The translations under genes and the position numbers were made by a program. From the NCBI GenBank assembly GCA_001600055.1, contig BCIV01000014.1, positions 62,001 to 126,000 of the forward strand: 64,000 nucleotides of DNA, written 5' to 3'. Positions 22,385-34,957 of the stretch are shown here, one piece after another. This stretch comes from Filobasidium wieringae (lineage: Eukaryota > Basidiomycota > Tremellomycetes > Filobasidiales > Filobasidiaceae). How positions within the stretch are numbered: the stretch's first letter is position 1; each line of letters begins with the position of its first letter. The notes below the pieces were generated by a model that searched no databases, was not told where the DNA came from, and saw nothing but the letters and a program-made list of their open reading frames with translations.

Positions 22385-23279
22385 ATCAGGTACGGGTTTT
22401 GCTTCTTGTCACTTCGCCATGTTGTTGTTCTGTCATGTCATAGCATGTTGTCACATCAAACCCGCGCAGAAACGTATGATCGGATTCACTGCTAGGTCAT
22501 TGACCTCGCACCTCGATTGATATTTCTTGCACGTTGGTTATTGCATTGGATCGGTTGTTGTGATAGCTCCATTTAGAGATACAGTGACTAGATGCTGACT
22601 TGAGGACGAATCGTTTGGACCTGTAGTTACATGCGATCAGTTGTTCGATCGATGCGCGATGCCAACATAGGGGAATGACGGCTCTATCGAAAGCTATCAG
22701 TCCAAGCAATCTGTCAGATTCTTTGGTATCCAGCTTCCTGGATCTGTCTTGGTATTATGGTCTCTGTCTAAAAATCACCCTATGCCTCATCAATCGAGAA
22801 TTTATAGGGGTACATTTCGACGCGGAGGAATACCGAGATCTGAGATGGTCGTGATGCGGGATCAATCAGAATGATCAACTCGACGACCATCAGATCTGAT
22901 CTCCCGGCTTTTGCTCTTATTGACGCAGGATGAAACGGGGTTGCAAGGATTCCAGTTGGAGTTCCAGTTGCGGCGGAGATAGCGGTCTGAGCTAGAACAC
23001 GATCAAAGATGAAACGCACCGGATCCTATAGTCGTCTTCCCTGCTCTAGCTGCTCTCCTGCCTGGTTCGCCTTCTTGCATAGCCTTAGTGATCTTTAGTG
23101 ATGACGACGGTTTGACTTTGGGGTCAGTGACCAGGTTCCGACAAACGTATATATAGCTGAAGGTTTTGCCCCATCCCTAGTCCATAGATCCCTCTAGTTC
23201 TCAACCGTCGCCACACATACACATCCGCATCAACACCCCCCACTCCAACAAAACCAACCCCCACCCACACCCACACCCG
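22385..23279. promoter_or_regulatory. intergenic region and promoter of the small membrane protein gene
   Basis: About 900 bp without a supported exon. The last 130 bp contain a TATA box and a C/A-rich leader (CCACACATACACATCC-type sequence) directly before the ATG at 23280, a typical strong fungal promoter layout. Confidence 0.5.
23148..23155 (+). promoter_or_regulatory. TATA box
   Basis: TATATATA about 130 bp upstream of the ATG at 23280 and followed by a C/A-rich leader. Position and context suit a core promoter; the transcription start is not known. Confidence 0.55.
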
Positions 23280-23994
23280 ATGAAGTTCATCACTGTTCCG
23301 GTGTCGTCATTCTTCTCCTCGGTTCTCTCCTTGATCTCGTCTGCTATCCTTTGCACTGGTATGTACTAGTGATGACAACGACAGGTTTAGCTCAGTAGCA
23401 GTAGTCTGATCACTGACTCTGTGCTTTTCTAGTTCGCTCCGTGTCGTGGTTCGCATGCCTGTCAATCGCTGGCGTAATCAACGCTCCGGGTGGTGTCCTC
23501 ATCGTGCTCCTTGCTCTATTTGGGTGGTACATGGCTAGTCAGAAGCAGGCCAATATCGACAACCGTCATATCGACAACCGTACCGTCTACATCGGTACCC
23601 GGCATGCGGCGGCACGGTCCTCTCCGACTCCGAGCGACTCTCCGAGCGAGGGAAAGGAGACCCATTCCCCTCGCTCGGGAACTCCTCGTTTGCTGCAGTA
23701 CCAGGCTCCGCCAGCACTTGAGGAGATTGAGGAGGAGAGCGGGCGGGAGACTGTGGACGATGTTCCGGACGTTCCGGAGGTGGTGGTGAACCAGGACGGC
23801 CGAAGAGCTCGGCAAAAGCGGATTCGTGACGTTGTTCTCCATTTCGACCTCGAACTCCATTGCTTACCAATAATACTTGTATGTGTTCAGGCCTACCAGA
23901 GGAAGAGAGAGGAGAAGGGAGGTCAGCCGTGTCCGAGACAGGCAGAGGGGAGAGGCTGTACGTCGACCTGTCCGTACCTCCATTGAGACCTTGA
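23280..23994 (+). CDS. small membrane protein, 191 aa, unknown function
   Basis: Exons 23280..23358, 23433..23825 and 23891..23994. The first exon encodes a hydrophobic leader (VPVSSFFSSVLSLISSAILC), either a signal peptide or span 1. A second span, GVINAPGGVLIVLLALFGWY, lies near residues 38-57. The remainder is hydrophilic, with an acidic patch (LEEIEEESGRETVDDVPDVP) and a C-terminus YVDLSVPPLRP. The second donor (GTGACG) is not optimal, but splicing there restores an orderly C-terminus; without it the frame runs on to a Cys-containing end at 23986. A clear TATA box precedes the gene, suggesting strong or inducible expression. No family recognised. Confidence 0.6.
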
Positions 23995-24451
23995 AGACGC
24001 ACCGTGATCTGGTTACCGTTGCAACCTAGTCGTTCGTCTACCGTTGACCTAGACTTGATTGTCTACCGTTGCAACCTGACTGTCGATCTGGTAGCTGTTG
24101 ATATATCTCAAAGGTTGTATCGAGAATCGATGTATCACATATACCCCCATTGGCCAATGGCTCCTTTAAATCATTTTATTATATTATACCCCATTGCCCC
24201 ATTATTGGTCCTCTCTGACGAACGGCGATCTTCTTGATATGACCTACGGTCCGAACGGCGATCTACGCACGGTCGATCTACAATAAAATAGCTGCTTCTG
24301 CTAAGCGCACGGACCGATATCGACATTTACTCGACGATCGGATCATAATACACTCGTACATCTACCTCGGATCATAGTTTTCCACTGCGGTGTTCAAGAC
24401 CCACTGAGGAATCATAAGGATACCTATACGTTTGTCCACGACTTATCCGCC
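23995..24451. other. intergenic, no gene supported
   Basis: About 450 bp containing an imperfect local repeat of CTACCGTTGACCTAGACTTGATTGTCTACCGTTGCAACCT-like sequence around 24020-24085 (CTACCGTTG and GTTGCAACCT each occur more than once). Otherwise AT-richer DNA with no gene. Confidence 0.45.
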
Positions 24452-27400
24452 ATGGCAGAAGTAGCCGCTGATATCGCAAGTTCGAAAGCCTCGTCGAGTC
24501 AGGTCGAGCACTAATTGTCAGACGCAAATTTAGAGATCGAATTTTAGTCATGTCGACCCAGTCGTTACAGCTTACATCACTGGATTGGTACAAGATGAAG
24601 ACGAAGAGGTTGAAGACATCATCGAGATGACCAAGGGAATGCTTTGGGACGCCAAAGTATCTGAACAAGCACTGGACGCTTTTGCCGAACGGCTTTCGAC
24701 ATACCTTGCCGCCTCTTCTTCTTCTCGACAGAAAGTCCGACCCGCTGTGCACCGTTTGGAGAAGGCTATTGATATGAAGAATACGGGGATGAGTTCCACT
24801 ATCGCTCTTTCTGGACAAGTAGATCTTGAGCACGGAGGGAAGAGTCAGGTAAGCCGAGTCGAACGGAAAGTCGATTGCCGATTCTGATTGCTGGGTCACT
24901 CGAACAGGCTTCTCGAGTAGATGTTGCGAAGCTTGCTAAGGCAGAAGCCAAGATCAAGGCAAGCCTCAAACCGCAATCTCACATCCCGTTATTCCAATTA
25001 CTAAAACCTGCTTCCATCCCTACTTGCCTTTCACTACAGGCCAAGATCGAAAAACGTTCCCGCCGAGATCTCTATGAAGGTTCTAAACTGGTAGAGATGG
25101 CCAAGAAGCAACAAAGCTACGAAGAGATGTTCATGAAAGTCAACCCTCTACAACTGGGTGGAGCGAGCAAGGGGAAGAGCAAGGATATTCATCTCAGTAA
25201 TATCGATGTATCATTCGCTAGCAACAGAATCTTGTGCGTATGTTCCTCCCTTGAAAAGACTGTCGTTCGGAACTGACTGCTCAATCTGGTCCTTGGTTCA
25301 GGTCTGGGGCAGAACTTACGATGGCTTATGGTCGTCGATACGGGTAAGCCGATCTGATCTCTTTGTATAATCTTGGCGGACAGCTGATGCTCTTCTCGTT
25401 CCCGATTTTCAGTCTTATCGGACGAAACGGTATCGGAAAGTCTACCTTGCTTCGAAACCTGGCTTTGCGAGAGGTGCCTATTCCTTCGCATATCTCTGTA
25501 CTGTGAGTCCACGAATTTGGTAGATTGCCGGTTCAGTCGTCTAATTCTGAAAGTTCTCGGTGTTCAGTTACGTCGAGCAGGAGGTACGTCCCGTTACATC
25601 CTTTCCGATTCATATCCAGCTCCTGACCCAATTCTCGCGCAACAGATTGCTGGAGATGATACCACCGCTCTCGATTCCGTCCTCCGAGCCGACGTCTGGC
25701 GACACAAACTCATCAGTGAAGAAGCCGAAGTCAACGCGAAACTTCAACTATTAGAAGATAACTCCGCCGATCAAGGTGAAGCTGAAGCGGTCAGGATTTC
25801 TGCAGAGAAGGACGAGTTGGCCACGAGATTGGGGGAGATCCAGAAGAATTTGTTGGAGATGGAGGCTGAGACTGGGCCTGCGAGGGCTTCGGCGCTCCTG
25901 GCTGGTCTTGGATTTGACGATGAGGATCAGAAGAAGGTGACAAGGGCGTTCTCTGGAGGTTGGAGGTGAGTTTTCGGAGGTGTTTCTGCCGGCACATGGT
26001 TGGCTGATCGGGTTTCCCTTGCACCTAGAATGCGTTTGGCACTCGCTCGTGCCCTGTTCGTACAGCCTGATGTGAGTGATCTACCTCTTATCAGCTAGTT
26101 CAGGACTGATATTCCTCGATGGGTAGCTTTTGATGTTGGATGAGCCTTCCAACATGTTGGGTGAGCTTGCGCGATCGGCCGATATCTTTCACGCACACAG
26201 CTTATGGAGGACGATTTACAGATTTGAACGCTATTGCATGGCTCGAAGACTATCTGCAAACCTGGCCGGGGACTTTGCTCGTCGTGTAAGCCGCTGTGTT
26301 TTGTTCGGTCATCGAGGCCGCCGTTCTGATCAGACGCTTGTCTACAGATCCCACGACCGAGCGTTCTTGGATAACGTCGCACAGGATATCATTCATCAGC
26401 ACAGTCAGCGATTGGATTACTACAAAGGAAACTTCAGTCAATTCTACGCTACCAAGACGGAGCGTGCTAAGAGTCTCAAGAAGGAGTACGAATCGCAGTT
26501 GCAATACAGGCAGCATCTTCAGGTGAGTTTCGTCAATTATAAGAGCGAGACGGCTGGGACTGATATAGGCTCTCTGTTTTCCAGGCATTCATCGATCGAT
26601 GGAGATACAACGCCAACCGAGCTGCTCAAGCTCAATCGAAGATCAAGATCTTGGAGAAGCTACCAGAGCTCGAACCGCCAGAGGCTGAAGACTCTGAGAC
26701 TTTCAAGTAGGGCTGTCGCATCCTACCCGCTCAGACCTGTACTGAGCTCGTGTGTTTCCAGATTCCCTGACCCGGAAAAGATTGCTCCTCCTCTGCTGCA
26801 GCTTAACGAAGTCAGTTTCGCCTACACTCAAGGGAAGGAGATTTTGCACAGCGTCAGCATCGATGTTGGTCTGGATAGCCGAATTGCAGTGATCGGGCCT
26901 AACGGAGCAGGTATGTCAGGTCATGGGGGCGCATTGATACCTCAGCTGATCGTGAACGTTCCGTTCGGATAGGTAAATCTACCTTGTGAGTGACCAAGCG
27001 ATGTTTGAAACAGTCACACGAGTACTGACTCGACTCTCTTCCGCTCATCAGGATCAAACTACTTACTGGAAACCTCGATCCTCAAGGAGGACACGTCAAC
27101 CGAAACGGAAGACTCAGGGTGGCATACTTCACGCAACATGTCAGTCGATTTCAAATCCGCTTTTGAGAAACACAAATGCTGATGCTACTCCATGTCGAAA
27201 CCCAGCACATCGATTCCCTCGACATCACTCAGAGCTCCGTCGCATTCCTGCAGACCAAATTCCCCGGTCAGACTGAACAGGAGTACCGTTCTCATCTAGG
27301 AGCGTTTGGAATTACCGGTCTTACAGGATTACAAAAGATTGGAACGCTTTCGGGAGGACAGAAGAGTAGGGTCGCGTTCGCTGTGCTGAGTATGCAGAGA

Positions 27401-27858
27401 CCTCATGTATTGTTGCTCGATGAGGTGAGTTTGGTCCGGATCAATGTAGAGGATAGACGCTAATATGCCTGTGTTTGGCGGGGCAGCCTTCGAATCACTT
27501 GGATATTGAGGGTATTGATGCGTTGATCGAGGCGTTGAAGGTTTATAAGGGAGGAGTCATCAGTATCAGGTAAGCGCGATCGCTTTCTTCGTTATCGAAA
27601 TCAAGGAAGGACACTGAACCTCCGTCCGAATCTGATTTGCGTTTACAGTCACGACGAACGATTCATTACCAATACTTCCAACCAGCTGTGGGTCTGTGCG
27701 GAGAAGAAAGTGACCAAGTTCATGGGTGATGTTCAGAGTTACAAGGTGAGTCGACTCGTTACGAGTCGTGTGATGTGGTCTGAGTAGAGGTACTGATATG
27801 TTCTGTCATGCGATAGTCTTTGATCGTCAACAACATCAAGGCGAAGAACAAGCCTTAG
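24452..27858 (+). CDS. GCN20: ABCF ATPase, GCN20 homologue (translation control)
   Basis: Twenty exons join to 735 residues; yeast GCN20 is of similar length. Exons are 24452..24502, 24534..24848, 24908..24958, 25040..25233, 25302..25343, 25413..25502, 25568..25583, 25646..25965, 26029..26071, 26127..26160, 26222..26285, 26348..26522, 26585..26706, 26762..26910, 26973..26985, 27052..27139, 27206..27424, 27487..27569, 27649..27745 and 27817..27858. It has no membrane spans. ABC domain 1 has GLIGRNGIGKST, FSGGWRMRLALARAL and LLMLDEPSN. Domain 2 has IGPNGAGKST, LSGGQKSRVAF and LLLDEPSNHLD. GCN20 partners GCN1 to activate GCN2 on stalled ribosomes. The first intron would be only 31 nt, so the first 17 codons are uncertain. 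The third intron begins with GC and could be retained in frame. Several exons are tiny (13, 16 nt). Confidence 0.93.
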
Positions 27859-28223
27859 ACGGGTGCAGTGAGGTACAGATGTTTCGAGCGAATGGCAGTT
27901 GTAAGGACGATCTGCTTGATTTGTTGATTTTCTTGATGTCATCATCCTCATCGTACCACTCCTTCTGTGGGAAATTGCCCTCGTACTCTGATGTTTGTTA
28001 GGAAGCTGAGCCATGTAGGTTCGACCATCTGATTGTTGGTCACAACTCGGCTCTGCGATAACCGTCATGTTTGAGGTGGAAATAAGTGACCCGATGTTCG
28101 TCCCACGGGGAATGAAGGTTACCGGGTAACCAAGAAGCTGACCAGGTAGATGACGTTCAAGCTGCACCCCACCGTTCATCTACCTCAGAACCGGATTTAC
28201 AGTTACATTCCACACCAAACGTA
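27859..28223. other. short intergenic region
   Basis: About 365 bp between the GCN20-type gene and the downstream dehydrogenase, both on the plus strand. It holds the first gene's 3' end and the second gene's promoter; no other feature seen. Confidence 0.5.
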
Positions 28224-30702
28224 ATGTATCTACAACAAATCACCCGCCATACCGCCCGCCTTTCGACCAAATCATGTCGACCCATGTCCGCGCTCGCATC
28301 GCAGAAAGCCAAGGAGCATCAAGCTTCGGGTTGGAAGGGAACTACTACGGACGGAGGGGAGACAAAGAGTTATATCAACGGAGAATGGATTGAGATTGGG
28401 GGAAAGGCGGAAAAGTGGTTTGATGTGAACGATCCTGTATGTTTCGCTCGCTCGGTACTGTTCGACAAGGCGGTAACGTCGCTGATTCAGGTTGACTGCT
28501 GCTTAGTCCACGCAAACTTTGCTCACAAGAGTACCTCAACCACCAGCGTCTGTCTTGGATCAAACTATCGATGCTGCTCAGACTGCTTTTAAGACTTGGA
28601 GCCAAACAAGTGTCCTTCACCGACAGAACATCATGCTCAAGTAAGCCTTCTTCAGTCCGAGTTAACGATGTCGATTAGCTTATCCTTGCATATTGGGGTA
28701 TAGGTATCAAGCTCTCATCCGGGAAAACTGGGACGAACTTGCTAATTCTATCGTGTAGGTCCGATTTGACCTTACTTGAAGCTATATCTTAATCTTATAC
28801 CTGTCATTTCAGGCTGGAACAAGGAAAGACCTTTGCGGACGCGAAAGGAGACGTACTGCGTGGTCTACAAGTGGTAGACAGTACCTGTGCTTTACCATCG
28901 TTATTGACGGGTGACAAGTTAGAGGTTTCGACGGATATGGATACTTATGTTCGTAGAAGTCCACTTGGGGTTGGAGCGGCTATTTGTCCGTGAGTACCCT
29001 TTGATACGGTAGAGATGTAGCAGTCGAGGAGGGAGGCTGATATGTTTGCCTGAATGTATAGATTCAACTTCCCTGGTGAGTGATTATCGCTGTCAAGCAA
29101 AATTGCGGTTTAAGCTAAATTGATATGTTGCGTTCTACCTCATAGCGATGATCCCATTGTGGACTATCCCAATCGCTCTAGGAGCAGGAAACACCCTAAT
29201 AGTAAAACCCAGCGAACGTGATCCGGGTGCTACTTCAATTCTAGTCGAACTAGCCTCTCTAGCTGGAATCCCTTCAGGGGTCCTCTCCATTGCTCATGGA
29301 GGTCCTTCGACGGTGAACCACCTCTGTGATCACCCCGCTATCAAAGCGATCTCCTTTGTCGGGTCGGACGCTGCCGGAAAACACATCTACGATAGAGCTG
29401 GAGCTAACGGGAAGAGAGTACAGGCTAATTTGGGAGCGAAGAATCATGCGATTTTGATGCCTGATGCCAACAAGGGGCATGCGTTGAATGCGATTGCGGG
29501 AGCGGCATTCGGGGCTGCTGGGCAGAGGTGAGTCTTGCTCTCTTCCCGAAATTTAGGTGTTGGGTTGCGGCTGATGAGATACGACGTGTTAGATGCATGG
29601 CTTTGAGTGTGGTCGTTACCGTGGGAGCTAGTAAGGAATGGATCCCCGAATTGCTTGAGAGAGCTAAAGCCCTCAAGGTCGGGAATGGGTTTGCGGAGGA
29701 TACCGATCTGTACGACCTTTTTGTTTTTATCGTGTTCAACTGCCATGCTGATTCCGACCATTTCCCCGGTTCAGCGGACCTGTCATCTCCCCCGCAGCGA
29801 AAGCTAAGATTGAACGCCTCATCGGGTCCTGCGAAACGGAAGGCGGGAAGATCTTGCTGGATGGACGCGGCTTCAAGGTAGCTGATTATCCAAAGGGTAA
29901 CTGGATCGGACCGACGGTTCTCGAAGCCAAGGAAGGAATGGAATGTCATAAGTGAGCCCCGCGACGACATTCACGGAAGAACAAAGAAGGCTGAGCACGC
30001 TTCGGAGTACAGCACCGAGATATTCGGGCCGGTTTTGACTGTTCTGCATGCAGAGAGCTTAGATGAAGCTATCGCTTTGATCAACCGGAATAAATGTCAG
30101 TACCTTTTCAAGCATATAACGAAGATCGATCCTGACTGCGAGCGCTCTCAACCATGTGTACCTAGATGGTAACGGTGCGGCCATTTTCACCAGTAATGGC
30201 GCCACGGCGCGTCACTTTGAGACGACGATCGAGGCTGGTCAAATCGGAATTAACAGGTCTGTTTCCATTGCTGTTGCGGAATTACTCTGGCTTTCGATGA
30301 ATGCTGATGGCAGAGTCATATAGCCCCATTCCCGTTCCTCTTCCTTACTGGAGCTGGTCCGGAAACAAGTAAGATCTTTCATGCATCAGCGAGTCATTTT
30401 CTGTTGCTTTTTGCTTACCTTGATCGGCGTAACAGGGGAAGTGTTCTAGGAGGTCAAAGTCTTTACGGAAAGTTGTGAGTAGTAGTCTTAATCTCAGTCT
30501 TGTGTCCGCCGATACTGATGGTCTTGTTTTCTTGTTATAGGGGGATGGACGTGAGTTAGCTTCAACAGTATTCCGCCTTTTCACTATCTGACCTTTGTTT
30601 CATTATTAGTTCTGGACGCAAAATCAAACCGTAACGGCACTTTGGAGGCACGAAGATGCCTCAACTACCAAAGCTGAAGTCGCCATGCCTACCATGCGAT
30701 GA
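28224..30702 (+). CDS. methylmalonate-semialdehyde dehydrogenase (ALDH6 family), mitochondrial
   Basis: Exons 28224..28436, 28507..28640, 28704..28754, 28813..28989, 29062..29075, 29146..29527, 29593..29709, 29775..29951, 30013..30095, 30166..30256, 30324..30368, 30436..30474, 30541..30550 and 30610..30702 give 541 residues. The N-terminus ([13 protein letters not shown]) looks like a mitochondrial presequence. ALDH landmarks are [35 protein letters not shown], the catalytic Cys in AAGQRCMALS (about residue 325) and [18 protein letters not shown], where most ALDHs have the catalytic Glu region, marks the CoA-acylating methylmalonate-semialdehyde branch. The enzyme converts malonate/methylmalonate semialdehyde to acetyl/propionyl-CoA in valine and thymine catabolism. 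The 10 and 14 nt exons are striking but keep frame. It converges with the SUP35 gene. Confidence 0.95.
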
Positions 30703-31474
30703 TGTCGGGTATTACTTTTCGTCAGAATCGAGATCCAACCGGCAATGTAGAATGATAACAATCCATCGAATACCAACAATTACGAGCCTTGATTCCTTTA
30801 TACATACACCTCGTTCGCCGTGGTATTGATGATTCGCTGACGGGACTTTTGTTGAACCTTAGCGTATATCTCTCTTCTCAACGTGAGATATCTCTTGCTT
30901 CAAATTGTCATCCGCTTCTTCAGGCTCGTCCTCGACCGTCCTGTTCGTCAACTCGACGTCCGTCCTGTACTTTCGGTGCAGAGGACCGATCCTAGTTGTG
31001 GAGTCGGATAAAAACGGTATCGACATGCATGCGTTTAAGTCAAGAGAATATGGCATTCAGGCTTTCAGTCGAGGAGAAGTCAGCTGGAAGTTTGAGAATT
31101 AGTCGACCATCAACGATGACCGCTTTTTAGCTTTTCCAGTCGACATTGTGATGATGAGTCGCGCAGCTGAGAGGACAGTATTTTGACCATATCGTCCATA
31201 CCGGATAGTTTTAGCCGCTCCACTCAACGAATGTCTACTGCATGGCATCTCCCATTTCCGCAAGGAAGATCTGGGAGATGGCCAGTTGTTGTTGTGGGAA
31301 AGCAGCGGCCATGCCCAGTCAGACTACGGCGGATTCCCTCACGTGACCATTACGGTAACGTAAGGGCTCAGGTTGTACAGTCGAAAAATACACAAGACAC
31401 CACTTTCATTGTATAAACACGAATAAGCGAAACACTAATGATACGATGGACCAATTCTATGCAACAGATACACC
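30703..31474. other. convergent 3' intergenic region
   Basis: About 770 bp between two converging genes, probably 3' UTRs. A short self-complementary stretch, GGGAGATGGCCA-type versus CATCTCCC, occurs near 31246-31280. No gene supported. Confidence 0.45.
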
Positions 31475-34466
31475 TTAAGCCTGAGCGCCTTGTGCGTCCG
31501 CGTTGTCCTGGATGGAGAGGTCCTCCAGTTCTGGCACATCGTTTCTTTCCCTGATCTTCGTTACTTTACCGATTCCAATGGTTTTACCTGTACACCGTTC
31601 ATAGTGGATCTGATCAATATCGCGATACGAACTGCCAGGAGCGGAGCTGGGAACTAACCTTCATCTCGAAGCGTGAATCGACCCAGACTTGGCTGGTTCG
31701 CGAAAGTCTCGACACCTGGTAGGGAAGCGGTTTAGCTGGAGACTATGTTTGCATTCAACCACCGCAACGCTTACAGATCGGCTGAGTAGTCTCTAACAGG
31801 ACCAGGACTTTCATTCCCTTCTTAGCAAACGCAGGTGGCTATCAAAATGGGTGCGATCAGTGACTTCTCTTTGCGATCGCCTGGAGCCGTCTCTCACCTT
31901 TCGGCTCTTTCGGCCAGTCTTTTTGTCAAAGTAGTTGAGTAACTGAACGAAAGTGACCTCTTCGCTCAAGGTGTGCTATAAGGAGAGGACCAACGTCAGT
32001 ATGACTGGTTCGAAACACCTAGCGATCCGTCGACTTACGAGATGCATGATACATCCGAATCCAGCGGCCATGATGTTCTGTCATGGTAAGTTTGTTTAGT
32101 CACGCGACACCCATTAGCATGCATCAAAGGTAACGAACCTTGGAGTCCAAGATGGCTACACAAACAAGCGTAAAGATAACGTCAGCCGCTGCTATCAGTT
32201 CCGTCCGGGTGATATGCACTAACCGATCTGTGCCTCGAACCGCCTAGCCACTCGTACAGGCTTGACGGGGGAAGTTAGAACGAACCCAGGCTGAAGTCCA
32301 TCTTCGTTAACGTTCTTCAACCTGATCCTGACGTTGTCACCACAAAGCGCTCCGTCCAACTCCTCGCCATGTTCATCAAAGATGGCAGCGATCTCGACTG
32401 AGGTCTTGTTGGGCATGACGAGGACCGTATCTCCCTTCTTGACCCTTCCGGATTCGATCTTTCCTACGGCCGTGGCACCCATCTCGTTGTACTTTTCACT
32501 GACGGGGAGCATGAATGGGTCGTTGTATTTCCTCTCGCCGAGAGGCATGTTGTCGAGGTATTCCAAGAGGGAAGGTCCAGAGTGCCAAGGGGCGAGTTTA
32601 GGGTCCATTCGATCTTTCATGTTCGCACCGGTAAAGGCAGAGACAGGGATGAACTCGACATCCGTCTTGGCATTGTAACCGACGGATTTCAAGAACAAAG
32701 TGATCTTGTCGACAATCTCCTTGTATCTGTGTAGTCGATTATATTCAGCCAAAGACTCACTTCATACTCAGATGAAACCCCCAACTCACCGTTCCTGGTC
32801 CCAGTTGACGGAAGGATCGTCCATCTTGTTGATGACCACTACGAGCTTGTTGATCCCGTTAGACTTGACCAAAAGCGCGTGTTCCCTGGTCTGACCACCA
32901 CGTTCGAATCCAGTCTCGAATTCACCCTTTCGGGCAGAGATGACCAGGGCGGCGATATCCGCTTGACTCGATCCGGTGATCATACTAGGGATATAGGTTT
33001 TGTGACCGGGCTAGATCGCGATTCCGAAAGGTATCAGTCAATCTCAATTCTTCTGATACTGTTCATTCCCCGCTGGAAAAGCAACACTCACTGCATCCAA
33101 AACGGTATACCTCCTGACGTCCGTCTCGAAATAAGCCCTTCCAACCTCCACAGTCTTTCCCTTTGCTCTCTCCTTGGGATCGGAGTCCAGAGCCCAGGAC
33201 AAGAACCAACTCTCTCGACCAATCTCTTTCGCCTCCCTTTGGAATTTCTCAAGAGTCCTTTGGTCCACCTAAAGCAACGGTACTTGGAATCAGACCATAT
33301 GATGGAGTTTGGAAGAGGTAAAAGAAGAGCCTACCATTCCAGTCAGAACTAGAAGTTGTCCACCCATGGTGGATTTACCGGCATCGACGTGACCGATGAA
33401 GACGACGTCTAGTAAGACCATTTCCATGTCAATCGTAAATCCCTCGCACAACCAAACGACGATTCACTCACTCAAGTTGGGTTTGGCTACCGTCCCGCAT
33501 AAACAACGAGTATCGTTAATTTCCCGTGTACCGGACGATATCACAACCGAAGACCGTCGAAAGAGACATACCATTCAGAACGGCTTCCTCACCACCATAA
33601 AGATCCTTCAACATCTCCTCATCCGCAACCTTGGCTGCTTCTTTTGCAATCGCGTCCGCATCCGTCTTGGCCGCTTGACGTGAGAAGTTCTTGTTCCCTG
33701 TAGATGCCGCAGCAGCCGGAGCAGGTGCAGGGGTTTCAGAAGCTGCAGGAGTAGAGGTAGGAGCGGGAGCGGAGGGAGTAGGAGTGGGTTCGGCAGCGTC
33801 CCATTCGGCAGGTGATTCTTTCTCCTCCTTGGCCTTCTCGGCTGAGACCTTTTTTGCTGGACTGGCAGGGGCTACGGGGGTAGGTTTAGGTTCTTCTTTC
33901 TTCTCCTTCTCCTTGTCGGCAGCAGGGGGAGCAGCGTTCGCCTTTTTCCCACCAATACTGATCGACATACTTTTGGCGGGAGTCGAGGAAGAGGTTCCTC
34001 CTCCGATACTCAGGCTGACAGCTTTACCTGAACCTGATCCAGAGCTGGGGGGGATGTAACTTTGTCGACCTGGGAGAGTGGTTCGCTCCGCTTGAGCGGG
34101 AGCAGGTGGTTGTTGGGATTGGAATTGTTGTGCTCGAGGAGTGAAACCACCTTGGAATCCAGTTTGAGATTGACCGTTGTACCCTGCGGCACCGGGAACA
34201 CCTTGTCCAGCTCCCTGATATCCTCCATAACCACCCTGCTGGTATCCACCTCCTTGGTAACCTCCGTATCCTCCCTGTTGGTATCCTCCCTGATATCCAC
34301 CTTGAGGCTGTCCATAGTATCCCGCTCCCGCCCCGCCTTGTTGCTGAGCGTAAGGGTTGTAAGGGTTCGCTCCTGGCTGACCCTGTGCGCCGTTCTGAGC
34401 GTTCTGGTTACCGGGAGGAGGGGCGAATCCGCCACCTGGAACGAACTGGTATGCTCCTGGGTTCAT
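31475..34466 (-). CDS. SUP35: translation release factor eRF3 (SUP35) with prion-like N domain
   Basis: Exons 33572..34466, 33472..33486, 33335..33408, 33092..33268, 32790..33010, 32224..32726, 32139..32155, 32039..32077, 31898..31975, 31775..31838, 31659..31715 and 31475..31587 give 750 residues. The N domain (about 1-125) is Gln/Gly/Tyr/Asn-rich with GGYQ repeats. The M domain (about 150-300) is charged, with Lys/Glu and Pro/Ala runs. The GTPase domain has [14 protein letters not shown], the DAPGH motif (split between exons) and VVINKMDD, then the EF-Tu-like domains ending [18 protein letters not shown]. Partnered with eRF1, it hydrolyses GTP to end translation at stop codons. Exons of 15 and 17 nt flank larger ones. 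The start ATG precedes [12 protein letters not shown], typical of fungal eRF3. Confidence 0.96.
34203..34309 (-). repeat. SUP35: GGYQ oligopeptide repeats in the SUP35 N domain
   Basis: Residues about 53-88 are built from reiterated units such as [16 protein letters not shown] and [16 protein letters not shown], comparable with the PQGGYQQYN-type repeats that support prion propagation in Saccharomyces Sup35. Confidence 0.85.
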
Positions 34467-34957
34467 GGTTGCCTTGTGAATGTGTCTGTGCGTGTTTGAG
34501 ATCGTTCGAAGAGTGAAATCTGAGATGAATTGGAACGATGACTTTGCCTTTTGTGAATCGATTGCGCTGAGAACGAATATGCGAAATATGCGAAAACGAT
34601 GAGAAAACAAGCGCAACCGAGCCCGCGCTTCAGATTCGTTTCAGTGGCAAAAAATCGTGTTTCAACGTCTTCACAGGTTTCATTATATCATAAGAGTAAA
34701 GGAAAACAGATACACTTCGGCCGCCATCAGAGGTTCATACATCGCCGACCAGCAGCTTTGTACTGCCCCCCTCGAGGAGCTATCGAGTATCATGCATGCA
34801 AAGAGCGAAAATCCTTAAAAAGTAGAACCAAATGATACAAAAAAAGTCCCTGCCTGACGTTCCCTGGTATGTTGATGATACAAGGCGTACTCGGACCGCC
34901 CGTGTTCTATTATAGACCCTATTCCCGTTATTCCCCATCCCCATGGTTCATTCACGC
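34467..34957. other. SUP35 promoter/leader and 3' end of the GH71 gene
   Basis: About 490 bp. The region just upstream of 34466 is the SUP35 promoter and leader; the part near 34958 is the 3' flank of the GH71 gene. An A-rich stretch near 34795-34850 could hold a polyadenylation signal for the latter, which is transcribed towards it from the other side. Confidence 0.4.

Noticed and set aside
24503..24533. 31 nt first intron of the GCN20-type gene as a firm call
   Set aside because: Shorter than other introns here; kept only as the simplest in-phase solution, with low confidence for the first 17 codons.
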